Shown one piece after another: positions 1 to 9,746 of a stretch of DNA of 64,000 bases. This stretch comes from Butyriboletus loyo. Taxonomy: Eukaryota > Basidiomycota > Agaricomycetes > Boletales > Boletaceae. The notes under the pieces were generated by a model. It saw nothing but the letters and a program-made list of their open reading frames with translations, did not search any database and was not told the origin of the DNA. The position numbers and the translations under genes are program-made. The stretch covers positions 744,001-808,000 of the forward strand of contig JBBPSI010000001.1 in the NCBI GenBank assembly GCA_038093515.1, read 5' to 3'. Positions within the stretch are counted from its first letter, which is position 1. The number at the start of each line of letters is the position of its first letter.

Positions 1-240
1 CAGGAATCCTTTTTTCCAGGTAGTCAGAGATGAATATCCCCGCCGCGCCAACGGTGCACACTCCCATAGACACATACAGCCTCGTCTTCGCGGGAAGCAC
101 TGTTGAGACCATCACCATGACATGTATCATTGTACACAATCTATCTTGCCTTTGTATGACTCCCATAGTGTCCGACTACGAGCGGATGGTTGTGAATATA
201 CCGAGCTTTGGCGCCCTTCCCCCTTGTCCGACGACGACAT
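1..240 (-). CDS. Small hypothetical protein, one hydrophobic segment, 3' part outside window
   Basis: Two exons read on the minus strand: 240-150 and 99 to the window edge, joined across a 50-nt intron (100-149) that starts GC and ends AG. The protein begins MSSSDKGEGRQSS and continues into a hydrophobic stretch (YVSMGVCTVGAAGIFISDY) followed by LEKR, which suggests a short single-pass membrane or mitochondrial protein. I do not recognise the family. Its ATG lies 88 bp from the riboflavin synthase start on the other strand, so the two share a promoter. The C-terminus is beyond base 1. The splice choice keeps the frame open and is the best reading, but it rests on a non-canonical donor. Confidence 0.5.
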
Positions 241-328
241 GAGCGTTTGAGAAGAGTGTTTGCAGCAGTTTCCAGATGAGGAATTTTACGTGTAATTCAG
301 CTACAGTCAGTCTTGATCTTTCCCGAAC

Positions 329-1188
329 ATGTTTACCGGTCTGGCAAGCCTTTAAATCCTTCCCTTGTATAGTCCGCCGAGCTCAATGTCATCTAGATCG
401 AGCACCCTGGCACCGTTTCTTCCATCCAACGAGATGCAGGGGGATGTACTCTGATAATATCCGACTCTGCACCCGTTCTGGGTGACTGTCGCATTGGTGA
501 TTCGATAGCAGTCAATGGAGCGTGTTTGACCGTCACGGAGTTTGACAAGGAGCAACAGGGTGGTTACTTCAAAGTATGGCTGGCCAACGAAACACTGGAT
601 AGAACCGATCTGGGTGCGGGTGCATATTGGCAGTCCCATCACGTTCCGTCTCGACGTGCTTTTGCTAGGTGACCGTACAGCCGGCGAGCAAGTGAACCTC
701 GAGCGTGCCATGCTTGCGCATGCAAGATTTGGTGGTCATTTTGTGCAGGTGTGGGCGACGCACGCCACGACATCCATGTTACTAACTCGCGATAGGCTCA
801 CGTCGATGCCACTGCAACCATCATTCGACGGGAGCGTGACGGCGACTCCTTGCGGCTGTGGTTCCAGCTGCCCGAGCCCACAGCTGATCGCCCCTCACTC
901 ATGCCATACCTCATCCCCAAAGGATATATCGCGATCGACGGCGCGTCTCTTACCTTGACTGAAGTGGACGACTCTCAGCGGACCTTTGGAGTCATGCTCA
1001 TCCAACACACCCAAGAAAAGCTAACGCTTGCGAAGAAGGCTGATGGGGCGCGCGTCAACATCGAGGTGGACATGGTAGGTAAGTATGTCGGGAAGAGCGT
1101 GATTGCTGCGCTGGGAGGTGGAGGGGAGGATGGGATACGCCGACGAGTGGAAAAGACTGTGGAGAATTTGGTCGCGAAAGAGAAGTAG
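329..1188 (+). CDS. RIB5: Riboflavin synthase (alpha-chain type)
   Basis: Last enzyme of riboflavin synthesis: dismutation of two 6,7-dimethyl-8-ribityllumazines to riboflavin. Exons 329-343, 397-613, 669-748 and 796-1188 sum to 705 nt, giving 234 residues, the usual length. The first exon encodes only MFTGL; the next opens with IEHPGTV, together forming the N-terminus typical of the family. Two lumazine-binding half-barrels follow: IGDSIAVNGACLTVTEF in the first and KGYIAIDGASLTLTEV in the second. The first intron (344-396) is GC-AG (donor GCAAGC), without which the conserved N-terminus cannot be joined. The family motif usually reading GHFVQGHVD is GHFVQAHVD here. The identification is firm. 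Confidence 0.93.
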
Positions 1189-1311
1189 TACCATAAGAGT
1201 GTTATGTTCTCGGCAAACCACCCGTTTCCAGCTTGCACCGTCGTGACTACGTCCTCACTTCGTTTATACGCAGGTAAATCTCGTCGGAACTCGCACTCGT
1301 CCAGGCAGATA

Positions 1312-3253
1312 ATGGACATTTCTCTCAGAAAAGTGAGTTCGCTCGACGAGCCGACTCCACACACCCTGCCTCCGTGACAACCTCTCGATACAGGTAACCG
1401 CAAAGGTCGACTTGAAGGCAGCAAACGCGTTCGCTCGCCCCCAACCCAGATCAAGACCAGGTTCTCCCGCAAAGCAGTCGCCGGCGTCCTCTCTCTCTCC
1501 GCCTTCCTTCCGTCCCAAAGTCAAAGTTAACAGCAGCGCGACCGTTCGAAAACTATCCGGCTCCAGTTCTCTGAGTGCTTCCCGAGCAAACAATGTCTCT
1601 GTGCCAAGTCATTCCAGACCGGGCTCTCCTCTAAGGCCATCCCGGATATTCGCGAATGAACCAGAACCGAGTAGTTCACCCAAAGCTCGCATTACGGTCA
1701 GACCTACATCACGGTCCGGAATAGTTCAAACAAACTCGGGCAGCCTAGAACCCCGTCAGCGCGCTCTCACCAGCGCGTCTCCCAAGCTCAAGTTTCCCCA
1801 TTCCGAGGATAGACCACGAAGCGGGAGCGTAATTGCTCTACACCATGCACTTTCTGTCTCGGACCTTCACACACCCTCTTCTCCAACACAGTCTCAGCTG
1901 TCACCTTCAGCCGAACCTTCTCACATCGGGCGGACAAACACTCCACCAGTACTGGCTCCAATCAAGATCAAGTCGAAACTCACCGGTCTCGTCAAATCAA
2001 CGTCAGCGAATGCAGGGGACCCGGCATCACGATCACTATCACCACCTTATGCCACAACGCGTCCGATACACACCCGTTCCAGGACTCCCTCGATAACGTC
2101 CAGCTTTTCTTTGAACGACCCGCCACCTTCGGTATTTTACCCAATCACGACCGCCTCGCCTGCCGCCAACCCACATCGATTTGCACCTCGACGTACACTT
2201 TCACCTGCGCGTTATTACCCATCACCAACTCCTTGGAGCGAATTCCATTCGGCAAAAAAATTGCCCCCGGCTCCCGAAGTTGACCCTGCCTCAGTTCCCC
2301 TACCCCCACATTCGCCTCCAATATCTGCACTCTCACTCTCTTCCAAATCCTCGGTTTCGAAAACATCCGCATCTCTGGGCAGTGACCAGCTGACCGACAA
2401 CCAAATCTCAAGCGTCGTGTCTCATATCAGACCCCGTAGCGTGGAACGGATCGGTCAACCTAATACGTTTCTTCCACAGGCAGAAACCATAGCCCAGACG
2501 AAGCGGGATCGCAGTCGTTCAAGAGAAAGGAGTCCTCGTGAACACCGAGCCGAAAGTGAGGCAGAATCGGAGGGATCTGAGCGACAACTCAGGGCCGAGG
2601 CAAAGACCAACCGCAAGGTTCGTTGCATAGGATCCTTCTTTCGAGATGGACTGAGGGGAAACGTTTCCATACAGATCGCGGACCTGGAAATCACGAATCG
2701 CTCTCTTTTGGCAATCAACGCGGCTCTAGAAACGACGAAGAACCGGCAGGCGAAAGAGATCCGGGACTTGCGCCGGAAACTGAGAGAATCGAGGCTCATT
2801 CTCCCACCACCAGCATACAAGGCTGTCAAGTCTGCGTTGGAGGAGGAACGCAACAGAGAGGACGAAGATGAAGACGACGAAGACGGTGACGTGAACGCGG
2901 GAGCAGACGAGACGTTCCAAAGGGTCAGCGGTCTGATCGACAGCCTCATAGAGTCTGGAAAGAGGGCCCTTGAGACGCGGCCAGAAGACGTTCGAGCGAG
3001 TCTAGCCACCAAGGTGTTGGATGCCGACGAGCTGCGCTCTTGGCGGGGTTCCGGGCAACGTACCTCGATGAGAAATAGTTATATGGACAAGCAAGATGCA
3101 GACGACGAGACGATACGCAGCCATCTATCTCCTGCACTCGTCGCTATGCCAGACGGCGGTAGCACGTCCTCCGTGGAAAGTGACGGGAAACTGGCTTCAG
3201 GCTCTCGAGGATCTTCGGCATTGCCCCCGATCACCATCACACATTCTTTATGA
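1312..3253 (+). CDS. Ser/Pro-rich low-complexity protein with C-terminal coiled coil
   Basis: Exon 1 (1312-1332) encodes MDISLRK, followed by a 61-nt GT-AG intron and a long exon from 1394 to the stop at 3253. A further 57-nt in-frame intron at 2618-2674 is likely, since removing it joins NRK to IADLEITNRSLLAIN and gives a clean heptad pattern. The first two thirds are disordered, with repeated S/P/R motifs such as SRPGSP that look like proline-directed kinase targets. Next comes an RS/E-rich stretch, then a coiled coil with KEIRDLRRKLRESRLILPP, an acidic run, and an amphipathic segment. I do not recognise a named family; it resembles conserved basidiomycete hypothetical proteins. Start choice avoids the non-ATG codon at 1412. 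Confidence 0.7.
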
Positions 3254-3435
3254 TTTACTCCATCATGCATCCTCACTAACATTACTATAGACCATTGAAG
3301 TTAACTTCATATACCCTCTGTGATTGGAATATCCCACACTAGCATCCTGGTATCATGAGCATTCTCATTTATAAAATGTCCTGTGTATGTCGGCCATGGC
3401 AGACAATTTACATCGAGTCATTTGTCCATCGTCCA

Positions 3436-6400
3436 TCAATCTTCACCCATCCGCTGTGCCCGCTTAGCGAGCTGCGAGTGCATTAATGAGCAGCGTTTTC
3501 AAGGGCAATTTGGAATGTACTCACCGCTGCGGCCAAATCCAATTGACCAGAGGGCGGAGGCGGCTTCGCGACGTTTGCCCTCTGAGCAGCTGTGTTAGCG
3601 GCTGTGGGAATTGGAGGTTTACCCGGAGGCTTGATAGCACCAGGTTTCGTGGCAACTGGAGGCGGAGCCACTTTCGGCTTCGTAGCAACTGGCGGTGGCG
3701 GTTTTGCTCCGAGCGCACTAGAAGGTCGAGAATTCGCTGGCGTAGCCTCCGCCGAGTCGCTCGCTGAGACTGTCAGCTTCTTCCAAGGGGTCGCAGAGCC
3801 ATTTGAGGGCGTGAGACCAGGGAAGACAGCAACTGGCTTAGCGTTCGCACCGGCCGTTACAGACTTGACCGTTACTGCAACCTTTGGAGCAGCTGGTGTA
3901 GAGGAATTACCAGGAGCCAACGGAGGAGGTCTGCGAGCCGGCGGCGGCGGCGCAGCAGGTGGTCCCCGCGGTTTCCTGGGTACCAGCTCAAGATAATTAT
4001 TGGGAGCCCATCCTTCTTCGCCGTTTTTCTTGACCAACCACCAACCGTTATCGTCCTTCTCTACAAGTTCCACGACGTCATCCTTCTGTAGCGATATCTC
4101 CCCCACCTGCCCTTGGAAAGCAAATTTGGCTCGGTACAACTCGACGTCTGGCTCTTCGAGTGGTGGAGGCGGAGCGGGACTCCTCGCTGGCGGCGGCGGA
4201 GCGGGAGTGGATCTTACGGTACTAGATCCAGGGAGCTGAGCATTGTGCTGAGGTTTGGATACATTCCTTGGCTTCTGCAATCATATGTCACAATGGATTG
4301 TTTGTATATAACTACGACTCACATTAGACGGGCCGCCGGCATGAAGTAACTTCCCTTGCGTGGTTGGTCTAACAACACCCTGTTTTCTCTTGGCACGGGG
4401 ATGTGACTTGCTGGTGGGAGGCTCGCCAGATGGAACATGAACGGTATGGCTTTTATAGACGTCATCTCTTGAAACCGTCTCGTCCTTGACAAACTGGATT
4501 TGCGCTTTCTTGTCCCTCTTCTTAGCGTATTCGATCCTGGTCTTTGTGAATACACAATCAGTAGAAGATGAATCCATGCTCACGTCGGCCCGACGATAAC
4601 ATTAATGGAGGCTTGCGTTAGCTGGAGAAGGTTGGTGACAAGCTCAGTCTTAAAGTAACAGTGAAGGATGGGATCCCCTTCTTCCGATGCATTGCAGTTG
4701 AAGACCTGGCCAAAGAAATGTAATAGAGAGCGATAAGCAGAGGAGTATACTCACCAACCAGTCATCTCGTAAATTCGATATCGAAATACTCTTGATCGTA
4801 ATAAGAGGTATCTTGCGTTCAAGTGAGATATGTATCTGTCCATTGTTCTGTGTCGTCATTGCGACGTGCACGGCTTTACTTGTCTAACAACGACGGTGAA
4901 CGATGTTGGCTAGATATTCCAATTCGAGCAACGTACCACAACCAAGAAACGCGGACTCAGTTTACTAGATCGCAAAAACTTTGAGACCAGCAACTGTACT
5001 TTCGAGCTGAATGTCACTTGGTCGGCTACGCGGGATCGTTGAGTAGACAGTGCGGCGATGGATCAATTACTGACCTCCAAGCCCACATGCATTCCGCAAT
5101 TCCGTACCAAGGGCATTTTTACCATTGATGTCGAGATAATCACCCATGAATCGCCGATAGCTAAGCAGACTAAAGCGTCTACGTTCTTTCCTCCCTGCCA
5201 GGACTTGGTGCCCATATTCTCTCACTTTGGCGTACTCGATCCCTTCTTTGTTGTTCTTCCAGAAACGCTGAATACGTTTGGCGCAGTCGTTCTTGTATCG
5301 CCAGTAGTTCCTCCAAGCCCGTTGGATGCGAGCGGCCATGCTATGCCAGTAACGGTCGCGCATCGTTTCCAGCGCAAAGAGCTAAGATGATATCGGCAAG
5401 GATTTTGGAGAAAATGTGGTGACGACGCACTGTCTCGGGGTTCTTGATAAACGCTTTTGTAACACCCAACTGCCATTCGTCCTTGACGATTCCCGTATCT
5501 TTAAGAATCTGTTCGCACCCAGACTTCGCGTCGCCTTGCCATGTATATTCACCAGCATAGGATGTTGACGGAGATAGGAGGTAGAATCGCTCCACCATCT
5601 TCTCGAAAGTATTCCGGTAGGCGAATCCTGCGCGACGAACACGAATATTCTCTTGAAGCCCGAGATATTTGATCTGGTGGAGAATTGCCTTGGTATCATA
5701 TTCAGTCGCACTGCGATTCTGGTTGGACTTAATTGTACGAATGTATGATGGCTGGGCTTTCATCAGATTGTCAACAAGTGCACCAGCTGAGGCCTGGGAA
5801 CATCAACGACTCTACGTTATCATTTAACAGCGCGAGATGATTACCTTGATCCTGTCCCCGGCAGTTGGCGGCCGTTTCTTGCTGTTCGGATCCGGTCTGT
5901 CTGGAAATATGGTCTGGAGGAAGTGGTTGTCACTGCTACCTATGAGATCAAAGAGATCCTTGACTAAGGCATCCTTGTTCTTATCCGTCATGCCCGAGAT
6001 GTTGTACATCACGTCTCCAGCATAATGTCTCACAAGAAACTGCGTTCCACGAGCCTCAAAGTGGGGATTAGAAGATAGAATAGCTGTGCGTTGTACGAAG
6101 CTATTATCAGCGGCAGCGGGATCAGCGTGCGCAGTGGCGCAAGCGTCGTTGAGCGCGGCAAAAATTCCTGGGGGTTTGCGCTCCTCAATGAGATCGCAGA
6201 CAATTTTGTTATTGAAATAGTTGATTGGCGTCCATTTGATTTTCTCCCTGACGTATTCTTCTTGCTCCGTTTTGAGCGTCAACTCGATGAAGATCTGCTG
6301 AAGTTTCTCGTTCACATAGTTGATGCACAACTGCTCGAACGAGTTATCCTTTGATTGCGAAACCATATGTCATCTGTAATGGCAGGCATGGTGATCAGCA

Positions 6401-8019
6401 TACCTCGAAAATCTCAAAACCAAAAATGTCCTGTGGAGTTGTCAGAAAAACCATCAATCAGACCCAAAGACCACGCACCAATATCCCGATGACTTGTGCG
6501 GTGGCACTTCTTGGTTTCATTGAAATATTGATTCTTGACACTATCCACTCAAATAAATTGTTGTAAATTGCCTTTGCAAGAGCATCTCGGACTGCCATAG
6601 CCTGCGCTGGATTAAGAGGGACGTCATAAATTGATCCTCGGCGCCCGCCTCGTTGCGTCTCGACAACTTTGGTGGTGAGGACTTTTTGGACCATGGCAGG
6701 ATCCACCTTCATAAGGTAGGCGATGAAATTTGTCACGCCCTGATCAGTGATGATGGAGTTCCCATCGTCCATCTCCTGAAACTGAACATTTCCAAGCCAA
6801 AGGATGATGGCGAGCATTCGGAATATCTCGCTTTGTTCCTGTTCGTTTAGCCCGATGGTCCGCATAGCATTCTATGGCAACATCAAGACGTTAGCACGAC
6901 GTGGAATAATGAGATACAGGAACTACTAACGAATGTGGCTGCATAATCTTCGGCATCGTTTATGCCTTGCACTTCAAGACAGTTACTCATGCTCGTGTAC
7001 GCATAGGACTCGGGACCCTGAAGCCCAAATTGCTCTGAATTACCAGTGAATGACGTTCAAGCGTGTTGTATGATGAATACCTCGTTGTTCATTGGATGCA
7101 GCTTTGGTGAACTGGTAGAAGATATGGAAGTTTCGTTCGTTCTCTACCTGACCCACGACACGCCCCTTCTCTAGTAGGTAATTAGTAATCTGCGCCCCGA
7201 CGGGCTCGCCACGATTGTTAAACATGATCTCTAGGTATTTTCCCTGGTGAATAGCGTGAGCATCGACGGCACTAACGACTTTGGAGAAATGCCATACATG
7301 CCGACTTGAATTATTGTTGCGAAGGGTTTTGGCGCAGCCGAAACTCTCCAACAAAGGGTTGGTAGCTAAGACCATGTCTTTGATCTCCTGAATATTGTTA
7401 TCTTGGCCGCCGGACACCGCAGCTATGTACTGCATGATACGTTTCGCAGCCTCGGTCTTGCCTGCCCCTGATTCGCCTGAGATGATAACACATTGGTTCT
7501 CATGATAGGCATTCATGTTATAATAGGCAGATTCGGCGATTCCGAAAACATGCGGCGGAACCTCGAGTCTGTTCTTCCCTTTGTACTTTTGTAGCGTCTC
7601 GTCCGTGTAGATGCCGAGATCTAAATGGGGAGAGGCACACTGAGCAAGAAGACAACGCGGTTCGCACCACCTTACCCCGAAATGGATTCACAGAGATCAG
7701 AACACCGCCGATGTAGGTGTAGATTTCGGCGTTAGTCCAGCGTTTCTGGAGGTTGTCATTGATACTCTCGTTGCTGATGGTTGTGAGCAGAGTCATATCG
7801 GACACGCCGACCTGCTTCTTCTTGAAACCTTCTTTCCAATCTGCCTATTTAATGCTGAGTTGGTGCGAGTGTGAGCGATCGACGGAGTTCTGGATATACC
7901 TTGGCCACTTTCGTGGGTCCCGTCTTGGGCGTCGCAGCCTTTTTGCCCGCCTTCTTGGATATAGCCTTGGGGGATGGTTAGCGCTATACCGCGCGAGCGA
8001 GATCTGCATTGCGCACCAT
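3436..8019 (-). CDS. MYO1: Class I unconventional myosin
   Basis: Actin motor of cortical patches driving endocytosis and polar growth. Sixteen exons (8017-8019, 7900-7965, 7676-7844, 7081-7620, 6931-7034, 6479-6871, 6404-6430, 5845-6348, 5431-5793, 5075-5381, 4937-5025, 4755-4883, 4584-4705, 4323-4536, 3525-4274, 3436-3471) sum to exactly 1272 codons, 1271 residues, the family length. Motor domain with P-loop GESGAGKT near residue 128. A TEDS-site serine in GRRGSIYDV near residue 374 is the PAK-kinase target of fungal class I myosins. Two IQ-like helices near 735-780 bind light chains, and a basic TH1 domain extends to about 1000. An SH3 domain at about 1054-1107 lies within proline-rich tails. 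The end is [11 protein letters not shown]; the usual longer acidic tail is minimal. The initiator ATG is its own exon. Confidence 0.95.
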
Positions 8020-8158
8020 GACGGAGACTGGTGGAAAGATGTGATAGAGACGCACGAACCCCGAAATCGCTGGGAGGAGGAGTCTTCGGGGTCCCCTGCG
8101 GCTGCGGGACTGGCGGCCATCTCGTCGACTGCACGCAAACTTACACCGCTACCACATC

Positions 8159-8644
8159 ATGGTCAAGGCTTCAGACATTCTTCTCATCCTCGTCAGTCAG
8201 TTTCGTTCTCAGCGTCGGCTACTCCTTATGTTTCCTAGGTCGCGATCATCTTCCCTCCTGCAGCCGCCGCATTCATCACTGGATGTAGCTGTGATTTGTT
8301 CATCAACATTTGCTTGACAATGTGAGCGCTTTGCGTCTTCTACCAGCTCCACACTCAAGGACAAGCGTAGTCTTGGCTACTTCCCCGGCCATATCGTAAG
8401 TCGTGTGGCTAGTCCAGGTGCATTACCGACCTGACATTCTTCTAGCACGCATTCTGGCTCATCTATAAGAAGATGCAAGCGGAAGAACGCTACGGTCAAG
8501 GAGGATTCATATGTGAGCACGCATCATCCCAATCCCAACTTTGCTTGACAACACCCTGCAGACATTGGCAGTGGCCGGTATCAGCCTCTCAACAACCAAC
8601 CATACATTGTTGCTCCCGGTTATGGTTCCGTTCACCAAGGTTGA
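8159..8644 (+). CDS. PMP3: Plasma membrane proteolipid 3 family protein (PMP3/UPF0057)
   Basis: Small very hydrophobic plasma-membrane protein; in yeast its loss depolarises the membrane and raises salt sensitivity. Exons 8159-8191, 8239-8321, 8371-8395, 8446-8512 and 8562-8644 sum to 97 codons, 96 residues. The first helix reads ASDILLILVAIIFPPAAAAF, then GCSCDLFINICLTILGYFPGHIHAFWLIYKKM, which is the diagnostic two-helix family core. Yeast Pmp3 is about 55 residues; this one carries an extra Tyr/Gly/Gln-rich C-terminal tail of about 40 residues. It starts 139 bp from the myosin start on the other strand and ends 100 bp from the stop of the convergent gene. Confidence 0.92.
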
Positions 8645-8744
8645 GAACGCGGACAGTTACCCATGTGTATTTGATACCGTTGTACATGCACCCGTATGCA
8701 TCTTGTCGTGTCCCGACGGTTGTTTTGCCTGGTGCCCCACATCC

Positions 8745-9697
8745 CTAGACCAACTTCGTGAGGATCATCATATGCTCAAAATCTGTGAGGTTCATGGATT
8801 TGTCGGGCGAGGTGGAAAATGCCTCTAGCATCTCCACTATCTTCAGTGAAACGTGTGTCAGAAAGGCCAATGCAAATCGCACTGCGCACGTACTTCCTCT
8901 GCCTTGAGGTTCTCCTTCAGCAGATCGGCGACACGAGTGATGTCTTTGATCATGATCCGTTGGTGGTCTAGTTCGTTTTCGGGAACGTCAGGAAAGAATC
9001 TACTAAAATCTTGTCGGCATTGGGCTTTCTGAGACTCGGTCAATTGCCTTGAAATCTCCGAGCTCTCTGTCGGTTCTCTTCGAGGAACCTTGTGCGCCTT
9101 CCTTGCTCTTGTAGCCGTCCTACTTGATTCTTCATAGCCATCGCTCGAGGCTTCCTCTGTGTCGGCAGATAGCTCTTCGGTCTGATACCCATCGCTGTCT
9201 GAACCACTGTCCGCACCCATCTCGACGTCTTCATCCACAACCGGGTTTTCTTTGTCGCTCCCCTCAACATGCTCCCCTTCGAGCAAGGCAGCACATACCG
9301 CTCTCCAATCCTTCCTGCTAACCCCGTCGTTGCGCGCGTTCTGTGCTCCCCAGCCACTAGCGGCATTTTTGAACACTCCCAAGATGTCATCTTCAGGAAA
9401 CAAGTCCAGGAGGTTCAAAGCATGAGGAATTTCTGACAAGGGAATGTAGGGCTGGGCACCAGAGGAGCTCGAGGGAAGGTCTTCAATGATGAACCCGCCA
9501 GCCTCGTGTTCTGCCGATTGAGATGGCCCAGATTCCGACTCTTCAACGATGAATCCTCTCACAGAGGCCTCAAATGTCGACTGCTGCAATTGCGTTCTAG
9601 ACGATACTACTGAATCGAAAGCGTCGTCAATGCGGCGCCTGAGACGAGTGGAGAGCGTCAGGAAAGACGGGTCATCCTCATTGTCTGTTGGTGACAT
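8745..9697 (-). CDS. Acidic protein with C-terminal EF-hand-like pair
   Basis: Exon 1 is 9697-8894 and exon 2 is 8840-8745; together 300 codons, 299 residues. The N-terminal half holds two similar short motifs (RGFIVEE and GGFIIED), a helical segment around SEIPHALNLLDLFPEDD, and a KDW element. An acidic Ser/Glu/Asp-rich linker (about residues 155-195) with a basic patch separates this from the end. The C-terminal 70 residues (helix-loop-helix around NELDHQRIMIKDI and SMNLTDFEHMMILTKLV) look like an EF-hand pair with degenerate calcium loops, reminiscent of centrin/calmodulin-like proteins. Function unknown; a light-chain or DNA-repair adaptor role would be speculation. It lies 49 bp downstream of SHE4 on the same strand. 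Confidence 0.75.
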
Positions 9698-9746
9698 TGT
9701 GCAAGCTCAGTGCAAGAACGACTTCCACATACGGTTCAAAACTTGG

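Noticed and set aside
352..711. Minus-strand open frame of 119 codons
   Set aside because: Antisense to riboflavin synthase exons 2 and 3; no motif and no promoter.
2455..3012. Minus-strand frame of 185 codons with Ser-run
   Set aside because: Shadow of the Ser/Glu-rich coding strand; the Ser run is the reverse of Asp/Glu codons.
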